Of a stretch of 64,000 nucleotides of DNA, positions 16,674 to 25,009 are shown in pieces. Position numbers and translations under genes: made by a program. The stretch comes from JAVXGM01 sp036657395 (GTDB taxonomy: Bacteria > Bacillota > Clostridia > Peptostreptococcales > Anaerovoracaceae). The stretch spans positions 1-64,000 of the forward strand of contig JAVXGM010000008.1 in NCBI GenBank assembly GCA_036657395.1. The letters run 5' to 3'. Under the pieces are notes generated by a model, which saw only the letters and a program-made list of their open reading frames with translations, was not told where the DNA came from and searched no databases. Numbering within the stretch: position 1 is the first letter of the stretch; every line of letters begins with the position of its first letter.

Positions 16674-18730
16674 TTTTTTACCTCCTGAAAAAAATTGGGA
16701 CGAATTGTGGTTTTTCGTATAAGCGGATCAAGTGAAATAAGTAGCATTGGGAGCACGCATGCCACCATAGTAAGGGAAAGGAGCGTTCCTCTGCCAAGGA
16801 GTACTCCAAGCTGGGCTATAATCGTGTTGGTTGAGGTTAATGCCAGACAAAATCCAGCAGCAGATAAAATTGTGGCTGAGGTTAACAGGGAAATAAAGTT
16901 TGTATCTAAAGTTTTTTTCATAGCTGGCACCTTATTTAATTTTTGACGGTTAGTTTTATAGCTATCCGTGAGCAAAATGGCGTAGTCAATAGTTGCCCCT
17001 AGCTGGACCGTGTTTATGACCAAAAATCCAATATAACAAAGGGAACTCCCTTCAAAATATGGTACAGACAAGTTAATCCAAATAGCCGTTTCAATGACAA
17101 AGAGGAGTATGACAGGTATGGTAAGCGACCGGAAAGTCAAAAGCAAGACTAAGGCAATTGCAAGTATAGCAATTAAATTAACTTTTTTTGTATCTTTATT
17201 TACTACAAGTTTCATATCGTAAAGATTGGTGCTTTGACCGCAAGTATAGGAATCATCATAAAACTTAGGAATGGTTTCACGTATATTCTCCACCACAGCA
17301 AAAGCTTCATCTCCTTCCTCATTTGTATCAGCATTTACAATGATTCGGGCATAGTGCTTAGAGTAAAACTGAGAGGTGTATGCCTTGTCAACATAGCCCA
17401 TAGGAATAGTGGATCCTATGGTTTTGCTATATGAAACTACGCTAGTTACATTATTAAGACTTTCTAATTCATTAGAAAGGGCAAGCTCTTTTGAGGGAGA
17501 GCCCCTAGGAACCAGCACGACGACGGCTGTGGATTGACCAAAGGTTTCGTTGATTTTAATGGAGTCTTGTCCTACCCGAACACTAGGATCGGGGGTGCCA
17601 AGCCCATATAGGAAACTGGTTTGACTTTGTGCCATAAAGCAAGGAACTACTAGAAGTACTGCTACAATAAATAAAGGAACTCGAACCTTCAAAAGTAGTT
17701 TTCCAACACCGTGAAGGGGCGGAATAATACGTCTGTGACCAGTTTTTTCTATTAATTTATAGCAGCAAAGTGTTAAGGCTGGAAGGAAAATCATGACAGC
17801 AAGGTAGCTTAAGATAATTCCCTTAGCCAGATTGATTCCTAAATCAGGACCGATTCGAAATTTCATAAATACTAGAGCTAAAAACCCAAAGAGGGTGGTT
17901 GCCGCACTAGCGGCAATAGCTGAAAAAGACTGCCTCATGGCCATACACATGGCTTTTTTAATGTCAGTTTGTATCTTCTTACAGTCGGCAAAACGGTGCA
18001 ACAAGAATATGGCGTAATCAAGAGATACAGCCAGTTGTAATATTGGGCTAATGGTTAAGGTTATATCTGAAATTCCCCCTAGGAAAATATTGGTTCCAAG
18101 GTTAATAAGGACGGAGACCCCAATTGTTACAAGAAACAGCAAAGGCTCTATCCAGGAGGTTGTAGTCAAAATAAGAATAATCAAAATAAGCGGGATTAGG
18201 ATCATAAAAGCACCACTGGATTCAGATTTAGTCATTTCTTTAGCATAGGCAGAGTTGATTGCCTCTCCAGAAGCACTGTTGTATTCCCCAATAAGAGCGT
18301 ATATATCATTGGTGGCATCTTGCTCTGCCCCTTTTTCTATGGTGACTGAAAAAAGTGCAGAATTATCTTTGTAATATTGTTCTACCATCTTAGGATCAGT
18401 AGTTTCTAGAGGCGTTTTTAAATCTGTAACATCATCAAGCCACATAACAGTTAAGACACCTTGTATTTTTTCCAGTTTTGTTTTATATTCTTTCGCCTGA
18501 GCAATTGTAACATTTGAGATCATCACCCTTGCATTTGGAACTTCTTCTTTAAATTCTTCGTCCATGACTTTTAGGGCTATAGTTGATTCAGCAGTTTCAG
18601 GCAAATAGTCTATAGTGTTTCGGTTAACGTCCACTTGAGAAATCAGAAGGCTGCACACAGCAGCCAACGCTAGAAAAATATAGATTACTAGTCTACCATG
18701 GTTAGTTATTTTTTCGGGGAAGGATTTCAT
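16670..18730 (-). CDS. MMPL-family RND transporter
   Basis: A 686-residue RND-superfamily protein with the MMPL layout: TM1, an external domain (about 35-165), five TMs with the motif SLDYAIFLLHRF, a second single TM, a second external domain and a second TM bundle with GATIDYAILLTDSY. Both repeats keep the D-Y-A-I-x-L signature of proton relay. It is smaller than typical mycobacterial MmpL proteins but normal for Firmicutes. Transport of lipids, peptides or hydrophobic drugs is usual for the family. A minus-strand AGGAGG sits 7-12 nt upstream of the start. First gene of a two-gene operon. Confidence 0.85.
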   Translation of the reverse strand: MKSFPEKITNHGRLVIYIFLALAAVCSLLISQVDVNRNTIDYLPETAESTIALKVMDEEFKEEVPNARVMISNVTIAQAKEYKTKLEKIQGVLTVMWLDDVTDLKTPLETTDPKMVEQYYKDNSALFSVTIEKGAEQDATNDIYALIGEYNSASGEAINSAYAKEMTKSESSGAFMILIPLILIILILTTTSWIEPLLFLVTIGVSVLINLGTNIFLGGISDITLTISPILQLAVSLDYAIFLLHRFADCKKIQTDIKKAMCMAMRQSFSAIAASAATTLFGFLALVFMKFRIGPDLGINLAKGIILSYLAVMIFLPALTLCCYKLIEKTGHRRIIPPLHGVGKLLLKVRVPLFIVAVLLVVPCFMAQSQTSFLYGLGTPDPSVRVGQDSIKINETFGQSTAVVVLVPRGSPSKELALSNELESLNNVTSVVSYSKTIGSTIPMGYVDKAYTSQFYSKHYARIIVNADTNEEGDEAFAVVENIRETIPKFYDDSYTCGQSTNLYDMKLVVNKDTKKVNLIAILAIALVLLLTFRSLTIPVILLFVIETAIWINLSVPYFEGSSLCYIGFLVINTVQLGATIDYAILLTDSYKTNRQKLNKVPAMKKTLDTNFISLLTSATILSAAGFCLALTSTNTIIAQLGVLLGRGTLLSLTMVACVLPMLLISLDPLIRKTTIRPNFFQEVKK

Positions 18731-18750
18731 AAAAGCCTCCTAATTATAGG

Positions 18751-18767
18751 ACAATTAGTCAATTTGT
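18751..18767. promoter_or_regulatory. Imperfect palindrome downstream of the MMPL promoter
   Basis: ACAATTAG-T-CAATTTGT, with six of eight paired positions symmetric, lies just after the expected transcription start on the minus strand. The position fits a repressor site, but no regulator gene is adjacent. Confidence 0.35.
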
Positions 18768-18780
18768 TTATACCCTTTTC

Positions 18781-18809
18781 AGTATAATGAAATCTGGGCC
18801 AAATTACAA
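18781..18809 (-). promoter_or_regulatory. Promoter of the MMPL operon
   Basis: On the minus strand TTGTAA (18809-18804), a 17-nt spacer, then TATACT (18786-18781). Confidence 0.6.
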
Positions 18810-18847
18810 TAGACAAAAGTTTGAGAATGTATCTGCGGAATTAATCT

Positions 18848-18879
18848 AAAGGGCAAAGACTATTTAGTCTTTGCCCTTT
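18848..18879. terminator. 15-bp inverted repeat at the recombinase 3' end
   Basis: Perfect arms 18848-18862 and 18865-18879 (AAAGGGCAAAGACTA and its complement) overlap the last codons and stop of the recombinase gene. A T-rich tail lies on the plus-strand side only, so termination of the recombinase message is plausible but not strong. Confidence 0.6.
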
Positions 18880-19471
18880 CTTTTCGAATTAACCAACGAA
18901 ATTGGTTTTCTGTAATATTCAGTTTTTTTGCTGACTGAGCAACAGTTAAAATCCCATCTTTCCAAAGATCATAATAATGGTAAAAACCATCAGGTAAAGG
19001 ATTGGATGCCCGTCCCATATGCACTCCACGAGCTTTAGCAGCAGCAATTCCTTCAGCTTGGCGTTGATGAATATTTTCCCGCTCAGCTTGTGCCACGTAA
19101 CTTAGTAGCTGAAGTACAATATCTGAAATTAATGTGCCAATTAAATCCTTGTTAGTTCTCGTATCAAGTATGGGCATATCCAAAATAACAATATCAGCCC
19201 CCTTTGTTTTCACCAAATAACTCCACTCTTTTTGTATTTCCACGTAGTCACGGCCTAGCCTATCGATGCTCTTTACCACAAGAACATCTCCACGTCTCAG
19301 TTTTCGTCGAAGCTTTTGGTATTCCGGCCTATTAAAGTTTTTACCAGACAATTTGTCTGCATAAATATTTTTTGCAACTATGCCCCATTTTTCAAGTTGA
19401 ATTTCCTGACGCTGATGATTTTGGTCTGCACTAGATACTCGCATATAACCATAAAAAGTTTGCTTACCCAT
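18860..19471 (-). CDS. Small serine recombinase (resolvase/invertase family)
   Basis: 203 residues, the usual size of Tn3-type resolvases and Hin-type invertases. The N-terminal catalytic domain has YGYMRVSSADQNHQRQ with the nucleophile at Ser13, LSGKNFNRPEYQKL, the VVKSIDRLGRDY arginine motif and the long E helix (SYVAQAERENIHQRQAEGI). The C-terminal tail (about 150-200) carries an HTH (TVAQSAKKLNITENQFRWLI). The minus-strand start is preceded by GAGGAGGAATTT. Two palindromes lie 64-215 bp upstream and are candidate recombination sites. No transposase or cargo gene is adjacent, so a resident resolvase, an invertase or a domesticated copy are all possible. Confidence 0.85.
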   Translation of the reverse strand: MGKQTFYGYMRVSSADQNHQRQEIQLEKWGIVAKNIYADKLSGKNFNRPEYQKLRRKLRRGDVLVVKSIDRLGRDYVEIQKEWSYLVKTKGADIVILDMPILDTRTNKDLIGTLISDIVLQLLSYVAQAERENIHQRQAEGIAAAKARGVHMGRASNPLPDGFYHYYDLWKDGILTVAQSAKKLNITENQFRWLIRKERAKTK

Positions 19472-19534
19472 AAATTCCTCCTCATCTTATTATTCCCATA
19501 AAAAGATGTTTTTAGGCAAGGAATTCTTTGGAAT

Positions 19535-19558
19535 TGTAAAAAGGTATACCTTTTTACA
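19535..19558. repeat. 24-bp perfect palindrome, candidate recombination site 1
   Basis: Reads TGTAAAAAGGTA then TACCTTTTTACA, fully symmetric with a central AT dinucleotide. Eleven-base half-sites around a 2-bp core are what a small serine recombinase dimer needs. Confidence 0.6.
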
Positions 19559-19602
19559 TATACTTTTTTTGTGTTTTAACATGAAAAATAGAGGGATTTT
19601 TA

Positions 19603-19631
19603 TTGATAAAGATATTTTAAGATGGTATAAT
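19603..19631 (+). promoter_or_regulatory. Strong promoter between the two palindromes
   Basis: TTGATA 19603-19608, 17-nt spacer, exact TATAAT 19626-19631. It points at the 81-aa gene at 19768 and is bracketed by the palindromes centred at 19546.5 and 19673.5. Confidence 0.7.
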
Positions 19632-19660
19632 TTAACGTACTTATTTATGCTTATATTTAT

Positions 19661-19685
19661 ATGCATAAAGGTATACCTTTTTACA
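19661..19685. repeat. Second palindrome copy, candidate recombination site 2
   Basis: Shares a 19-base identical block (19667-19685 with 19540-19558) including AAAGGTATACCTTT. The left arm is degenerate (GCATAAAGG). By flanks the two copies are direct repeats, centre to centre 127 bp. Confidence 0.6.
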
Positions 19686-19767
19686 AAAAAATCCCTATAT
19701 TTATAAAAGAGAGATAATAAGTTGACGAAAACTGGAAAAATCATGTGGAACAACAGGAGAAACGAAT

Positions 19768-20013
19768 ATGAAAGAGAACTTATTAGAAAGTTTAGCTGAA
19801 AGTCTGGATTGTGATTATATTTCTAACTTGCGATATGTAACTGACTTTTCGTTATGGGAAAATATACTAAGCAAAATAGAAGTGGGGCAATACCCGCTAA
19901 CCGAATGGACAGAGGTGATTCGCTACATAAGTGAAAACGATGATAAGGAGATTTCAGACGAGATTTCCGCAAGAAAAGAATTGGAAAAAATATTAAAAGA
20001 TAAGCGTAAATAA
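19768..20013 (+). CDS. Hypothetical small acidic protein
   Basis: An 81-residue soluble protein, not recognised. It is acidic in the middle (ENDDKEISDE) with a basic C-terminus (KILKDKRK) and is predicted helical. A ribosome site AGGAGAAA precedes ATG 19768. It is the only gene served by the strong promoter lying between the recombinase palindromes, and is followed by an AT-rich hairpin. It could be a small regulator or orphan cargo; no family assignment is possible. Confidence 0.55.
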   Translation: MKENLLESLAESLDCDYISNLRYVTDFSLWENILSKIEVGQYPLTEWTEVIRYISENDDKEISDEISARKELEKILKDKRK

Positions 20014-20030
20014 TATATCATAAAAAACAC

Positions 20031-20079
20031 AAAAAAATTGAGGGCGTAAATAATGGGTGCTTCTTCAATTTTTTTTATT
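20031..20079 (+). terminator. AT-rich terminator
   Basis: AAAAAAATTGA (20031-20041) pairs with TCAATTTTTTT (20065-20075), a 23-nt loop, and T-rich sequence follows. Confidence 0.6.
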
Positions 20080-20250
20080 TTTTTCAGTGTATATCCCAGA
20101 CCAAGGATATTAATATTGCGACAATTTGGGGCATTACCTCTAGTTGTATTGTGGAAGAATTTGTTATAAAATAAAAACACCCGTATTACCTAAGCTAATA
20201 ATGGGCAATATTGGATAAGATCCATAAAAAAAAGAAAGGTAACATAAAGA

Positions 20251-21201
20251 ATGAAAACAGTTGATTTAGTAATACCTTGTTACAACGAAAGTGAAATGAT
20301 AGATATGTTTTTTCAGAGGACACAAAAGGTGATTTCTCAAATTAACGGCTATCAGTTTACCTTTATTTTTGTGGATGATGGAAGTAATGATGACACCCTT
20401 ATTAAAATAAAAGAACTGGGAGAAAACCAGAAAAACATTAGATATATATCTTTTTCCAGAAACTTTGGAAAAGAAGCAGCCATGTATGCAGGCATCAAGG
20501 CCTCAACAGGAGAACGATTAGCAATTATGGATGCAGATTTACAGCATCCGCCAGAACTCCTTGGAGAAATGCTAAAAGCCATAGATAAAGAGGGATACGA
20601 TTCCTGTGGAGCTAGGAGAGTTAACAGAAAAGGAGAACCGAAAATTCGTAGCGGATTTGCCCGTCTTTTTTACAAACTGATGAATAGATTTAGTGACGTG
20701 GATATTATAGACGGTGCAGTAGACTTTCGCATGATGACAAGGCAGATGGTTAACGCCATTCTTGATATGCCAGAAGTGAAAAGATTCTCAAAGGGAATTT
20801 TTTCTTGGGTAGGATTTTCCACCAAATGGGTAGAATTTGCTAACGAAAAACGAGTAGCGGGTGAAAGCAATTGGTCTTTTTGGTCTCTGCTCAGATACGC
20901 AATGGATGGACTTTTGGATTTTGCAACATTCCCATTGAAATTCTTTGCAGGAATGGGTGGAGTCGCCGCCACCGCCGCCTTTGTCTATCTTGTTATTGAA
21001 ATCATAAAGACCCTTGCCTTTGGAAAAGACGTGCCAGGATACGCATCCTTGATTTCAGTTATTTTGTTCATTGGTGGATTAATTATTATGACTCTAAGCC
21101 TTATGGGGGAATATTTGGCTAGAATGTATATGGAAGTCAAACGGCGACCTATTTACATTGAAAAAGAAAGTAACATGGAGAAAGAAGTCTATGAAAAATA
21201 A
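20251..21201 (+). CDS. GT2 polyprenyl-phosphate glycosyltransferase (GtrB/CsbB type)
   Basis: A 316-residue enzyme that charges undecaprenyl phosphate with a sugar on the inner membrane face. The GT-A catalytic domain (about 1-225) opens with VDLVIPCYNESEM, has FVDDGSNDDT, and carries the DADLQHPPE motif at about 93-101 in place of a simple DXD. Two C-terminal TM helices (about 230-290) match the GtrB/CsbB/YkcC class. It is followed by overlapping GtrA and a YfhO protein, the known three-part glycosylation arrangement. The donor sugar (glucose or GlcNAc in characterised examples) is not shown. The ribosome site is AAAGAAAGG. Confidence 0.88.
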   Translation: MKTVDLVIPCYNESEMIDMFFQRTQKVISQINGYQFTFIFVDDGSNDDTLIKIKELGENQKNIRYISFSRNFGKEAAMYAGIKASTGERLAIMDADLQHPPELLGEMLKAIDKEGYDSCGARRVNRKGEPKIRSGFARLFYKLMNRFSDVDIIDGAVDFRMMTRQMVNAILDMPEVKRFSKGIFSWVGFSTKWVEFANEKRVAGESNWSFWSLLRYAMDGLLDFATFPLKFFAGMGGVAATAAFVYLVIEIIKTLAFGKDVPGYASLISVILFIGGLIIMTLSLMGEYLARMYMEVKRRPIYIEKESNMEKEVYEK

Positions 21202-21640
21202 GGAGAAAATTCGAGAGCTTTCTTCATATTTAATAGTAGGAATACTTACTACAATAGTAAATGTGGGTGTTTTTTGGATTTTCAATCGTGCTCTTTGTGG
21301 CAAAATATTTTACTCATTTCATGGGGAGAGTATGGATGTTGGATATCTGATAGCTAACACCATAGCATGGGGGGTAGCTGTTTTATTTGCCTTTTTGGCA
21401 AACAAGCATTGTGTGTTTAAAAGCAAAACTACTGGCAAAAAAGGGGTCATGAAAGAATTTGGGCTTTTTATTGCTGCAAGGATGGTGTCTTTTGTTTTTG
21501 AACAAGGCTGGCTAATTCTCACAATTTCAGTTATGAACATGAACGATCTATTAAGTAAGATTACAGCTTGCCTAGTTGTTGTGGCAGCAAATTATATATT
21601 AAGTAAAAAAATCATATTTAAAAAGGGCAGGAGAGAGTAG
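21191..21640 (+). CDS. GtrA-family flippase-like membrane protein
   Basis: 149 residues with four TM helices, opening SSYLIVGILTTIVNVGVFWI and ending NYILSKKIIFKKG, the GtrA signature. GtrA proteins are thought to flip polyprenyl-linked sugars across the membrane. ATG 21191 overlaps the preceding gene by 11 nt and has GGAG at 21178-21181; the in-frame ATG at 21158 has no such site. Confidence 0.85.
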   Translation: MKNKEKIRELSSYLIVGILTTIVNVGVFWIFNRALCGKIFYSFHGESMDVGYLIANTIAWGVAVLFAFLANKHCVFKSKTTGKKGVMKEFGLFIAARMVSFVFEQGWLILTISVMNMNDLLSKITACLVVVAANYILSKKIIFKKGRRE

Positions 21641-21643
21641 TAG

Positions 21644-24265
21644 ATGATTACATTACAAGAAGGAAAAGGATTTTTTAGTCGGAACAAATACATATTATTG
21701 TCGTTTTTTTTACCCATTATCATATTGACTTATGCTTTTTCAATAGCTGGCATTTACCCATTTGGGGAAAACCAAATTGCAGTCATTGATATGTGGCATC
21801 AATACTTCCCATTTCTAGTAGAACTTCAGGAAAAGCTTCAGACTGGAGATAGCCTGTTTTACACATGGAACGGTGGACTGGGGACAAACTTTATTACATT
21901 GATTGCATATTATGCTGCCAGCCCACTGAATCTTCTTACCCTATTGTTCCCCCAAGAGTATTTAATGGAGGCAATGACCCTGATTGTTGTACTAAAGGCT
22001 GGATTTGCAGGAGCTTTCATGTGCGTGTATCTTCGTGGAATGTTTAATAAGCAAACTATGGCAACTGTAGCCTTTGCTACACTATATGGGCTTTGTGCTT
22101 ATGTTTTAGGGTACTATTGGTGCCTGATGTGGCTAGACGTAGTAGCCTTGCTTCCCCTTTGCATTCTAGGCCTAAACAAATTCATCGACAATGGAAAATA
22201 TAAAATGTACGTTATTACATTAGCTATAATTTTAATTACCAATTTTTACATTGGTGCAATGGTATGCATTTTTATTTTGATTTACTTTCCAATACTATAC
22301 TTTTCAAGGGAAGAGGCGAGAGGTCTTGGCGGCTGTGGAATACTTATAGCCAAGGCTATAGGGCTTTCATTTCTGGCTATTGCCATTTCGGCTATAGTCT
22401 TAGTTCCAACTTATATGGGAATGCAAAACACTTATTATATGGACTCACAGCCTCCAGATGCTACAATTTTTTACAATTCCATCCTAGATGTTTTGACCAA
22501 TACACTTCCAGGTGTTCCAATAACATTTAGAGAAGGGTTGCCTAATATCTATTGCGGGCTTATCTGTGTAATGCTTCTTGTATTTTATCTTGGGTGCAAA
22601 AAGATATCTCTCAGGAAAAAAGTGTTAAACGTTGGCCTCCTTGGATTTCTTGTCCTTAGTTTCAACTGGAATAAATTAGATTTTATATGGCACGGATTTC
22701 ATTTTCCAAATCAGATTCCATACAGGTATTCATTTATATTTTCTTTTATTATGGTTATTTTAGCTTATGAGGCGTTCCTCCAAATAAAGGAAATTACTAA
22801 ATTGCAGCTAGTGGGGATTCTTGCTGGAGGCACTGCATATGTGATCATTGCCCAGAAGCTATACGAGGATACTTTCGATCAAATCTTCCCTTACGTCTGT
22901 TTGTTTTTCCTATTCCTATACGGTGCTATCATCGCCTTGTATCGAAAAGGAATTCTAACAGAAAGTATACTTTGCCTGCTCATACTAGTTGCCGTTTCCG
23001 GTGAACTGATAAGCCAGGCAGCAGTTGCAGTTACAGATGTGAGTAACACCAATCGAGATGAATACAAGGCGGATGAAAAGGCGCTAAAATCACTAATTAA
23101 AGATACCAAGGCTAAAGATCCTGACTTTTATAGAATGGAATTGAGCACAGAATATACTTTGAACTCTCCATCTCTTTACACTTATCCTGGAGTGTCTCAA
23201 TTTTCCTCAACAGTGAATGGAAATGTATCTTATCTAATGGAGAAGATTGGACTTGAGGGTAGCCCAGATAAGAATAGATATAATTATGTGTTGACCACTC
23301 CAGTTGCAAGTGCAATGCTAAATGTTAAATACATTATGGGGAAGGGCATTCCCATAGAAAAAGAGGACTCTTTAACCTTGGCAGGTGGAAAATACAGTTC
23401 TACCATTTATAGGAATAAATATGATCTGTCTGTAGGCTACATGGTGGATAATGAAATATCCAAGTGGAAATACAAGGACACTAACCCATTCAATGTGCTA
23501 AACAGCTTTGTAAAAACCTCAACAGGCACAGACAAAGACGTTTTTCACATGATTAACAATGGGACAGCTAAGGGTGAGAACCTTACCATAGGTGGATTTC
23601 AGGATGGTCACCTAAGTTGTTCGGGAGCAGAATCTGGAGTATCACCTTGGGTAGGCTTAGAGTACACAGCAACAAAGACAGAGCAAGTATATATATTCCT
23701 TGAAGGAGACAGCGTGGAAAGTGTGTCTGCCAGCAGAGAGTCGGGTGAAACCTTGTTTCCCGAAGAGGGGTGCGGATCTGTAATTAGCTTAGGCAAGTGT
23801 AAGGCTGGGGAAAAGATATACATAGATGTGACTTTTGAAGAGGAACAGGCCAATGATCTTGTGGCATATGCCTATGGGATGGATACTCCGGCTTGGGATA
23901 AGGCATATAAACTACTGGACGATGAAACATTACAGATGACAGATTACGATTCACATAATATAGAAGGGAATATTAAGGTAAAAGAAGATGGGCATTTTGT
24001 AACCTCTATTCCTGCGGAAAAAGGGTGGCGTGTAGAAGTAGATGGTCAAAAAATATCCACTCAGACTTTAGGTAAAGCATTCATTGCCTTTCCTCTTGAG
24101 GCGGGAAAGCATCAAATAGTCATGAGTTATATGCCCTCAGGGTTTATTGCAGGAATTGTTATTACCCTTTGTGGAATAGGAATCTTCATTGCCCTAATGT
24201 TTGTACCAAAGAAAAGAAAGAAACGTGACAAATCATTACAAGACCACCCTCCAGGGAAGCTATAA
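21644..24265 (+). CDS. YfhO-family membrane glycosyltransferase
   Basis: An 873-residue polytopic protein. After one TM, IDMWHQYFPFLVELQEKL is the expected acidic loop of GT-C-fold enzymes, followed by NGGLGTNFI and about 12 TM helices to residue about 480. An external domain (about 490-830) and a last TM (about 835-858) follow, with a basic tail. In Bacillus and Listeria, CsbB-type and YfhO-type proteins glycosylate teichoic acids, the second moving the sugar from the lipid carrier outside. It begins 3 nt after gtrA. Acceptor unknown here: teichoic acid, surface polymer or lipid. Confidence 0.85.
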   Translation: MITLQEGKGFFSRNKYILLSFFLPIIILTYAFSIAGIYPFGENQIAVIDMWHQYFPFLVELQEKLQTGDSLFYTWNGGLGTNFITLIAYYAASPLNLLTLLFPQEYLMEAMTLIVVLKAGFAGAFMCVYLRGMFNKQTMATVAFATLYGLCAYVLGYYWCLMWLDVVALLPLCILGLNKFIDNGKYKMYVITLAIILITNFYIGAMVCIFILIYFPILYFSREEARGLGGCGILIAKAIGLSFLAIAISAIVLVPTYMGMQNTYYMDSQPPDATIFYNSILDVLTNTLPGVPITFREGLPNIYCGLICVMLLVFYLGCKKISLRKKVLNVGLLGFLVLSFNWNKLDFIWHGFHFPNQIPYRYSFIFSFIMVILAYEAFLQIKEITKLQLVGILAGGTAYVIIAQKLYEDTFDQIFPYVCLFFLFLYGAIIALYRKGILTESILCLLILVAVSGELISQAAVAVTDVSNTNRDEYKADEKALKSLIKDTKAKDPDFYRMELSTEYTLNSPSLYTYPGVSQFSSTVNGNVSYLMEKIGLEGSPDKNRYNYVLTTPVASAMLNVKYIMGKGIPIEKEDSLTLAGGKYSSTIYRNKYDLSVGYMVDNEISKWKYKDTNPFNVLNSFVKTSTGTDKDVFHMINNGTAKGENLTIGGFQDGHLSCSGAESGVSPWVGLEYTATKTEQVYIFLEGDSVESVSASRESGETLFPEEGCGSVISLGKCKAGEKIYIDVTFEEEQANDLVAYAYGMDTPAWDKAYKLLDDETLQMTDYDSHNIEGNIKVKEDGHFVTSIPAEKGWRVEVDGQKISTQTLGKAFIAFPLEAGKHQIVMSYMPSGFIAGIVITLCGIGIFIALMFVPKKRKKRDKSLQDHPPGKL

Positions 24266-24283
24266 TAGAAAAAGAAGGGTGTT

Positions 24284-24337
24284 AAAAAAGTATCAGTGAG
24301 TTTATCGCAGTGAAGCGAAAACGATCTGATATTTTTT
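24284..24337 (+). terminator. Terminator of the glycosylation operon
   Basis: AAAAAAGTATCAG (24284-24296) pairs with CTGATATTTTTT (24326-24337) with a one-base bulge, leaving a T tail. The 264-nt gap to hydC also holds the palindrome ATACAATTGTAT (24363-24374). Confidence 0.65.
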
Positions 24338-24452
24338 GATTTTAGAGAAAATTAGCAACAAAAATACAATTGTATTAGCCAATACAGCAAACTAATACAC
24401 AAAAATTCGTAGACAAAGGACAAGATACAAGGTAAAATGTAAAGGAATTCGT

Positions 24453-24491
24453 TTGAAAATGGGACGGGAAATCTTGTTAAAAAAATAACAA
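24453..24491 (+). promoter_or_regulatory. Rex-type operator (24474-24491) over a hydCBA promoter
   Basis: TTGTTAA-AAAA-ATAACAA matches the Rex consensus TTGTTAA-N4-TTAACAA at 13 of 14 fixed positions. A likely -35 TTGAAA lies at 24453-24458; 17 nt later GTTAAA (weak -10) falls inside the box. Rex is the NADH/NAD+-sensing repressor of fermentation genes in Firmicutes. Confidence 0.7.
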
Positions 24492-24529
24492 AAAAACGTT
24501 TCGTTGGATTTATAACTATGGAGGAAAAA

Positions 24530-24994
24530 ATGGACATCAAAAAATTGTACAAGAAAATTGACGAGATTATTGAAGCCCACAACGAGGACAAGCCTATCGT
24601 AGCAATTTTACAAGATATTCAGGAAGAATATCGGTATTTGCCAAGAGAAGCGTTTGACTATTTAGCCGAGAAAATTGATGTAAGCTTGGCTAGGATTTAT
24701 GGTGTGGCCACATTCTATGAAAACTTTTCACTTGAAGAAAAAGGTAAATACATCATTAAAATCTGTGACGGAACAGCATGTCATGTTAGGAAATCTATTC
24801 CAATACTGACTGCACTTAGGAAAAAATTAAACTTAACTAATGAAAAGAAGACTACAGATGATCTACTATATACAGTAGAAACTGTTTCCTGTTTGGGTGC
24901 TTGCGGACTTGCACCGGTACTAACAGTAAATGAGAAGGTATATCCAGCAATGACACCAGAAAAAGCGTTAGCTCTTCTGGAAGAACTGAAGTAA
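24530..24994 (+). CDS. hydC: NuoE-like [2Fe-2S] subunit of the hydrogenase (HydC)
   Basis: A 155-residue thioredoxin-like [2Fe-2S] protein, the small subunit of NAD-linked [FeFe] hydrogenases. ICDGTACHVRKS and VETVSCLGACGLAPVL hold the four cluster cysteines in NuoE spacing (C-x4-C ... C-x3-C). The N-terminal helical part (AILQDIQEEYRYLP, ARIYGVATFYENF) is typical. Start ATG 24530 is set by GGAGG at 24520-24524; ATG 24518 overlaps that site. First gene of hydCBA; it receives or passes electrons between NAD(H) flavin and the hydrogenase chain. Confidence 0.9.
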   Translation: MDIKKLYKKIDEIIEAHNEDKPIVAILQDIQEEYRYLPREAFDYLAEKIDVSLARIYGVATFYENFSLEEKGKYIIKICDGTACHVRKSIPILTALRKKLNLTNEKKTTDDLLYTVETVSCLGACGLAPVLTVNEKVYPAMTPEKALALLEELK

Positions 24995-25009
24995 GGGGGA
25001 CATATCAAA

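Noticed and set aside
19490..19753. Overlapping open frames on both strands in the recombinase upstream region
   Set aside because: Their similar residues (KRYTF, KVYLF) come from reading the palindromes on both strands; low-complexity composition and no ribosome site.
20160..20177. TTGTTATAAAATAAAAAC as a third Rex box
   Set aside because: The right half does not match TTAACAA; only the left part is similar.
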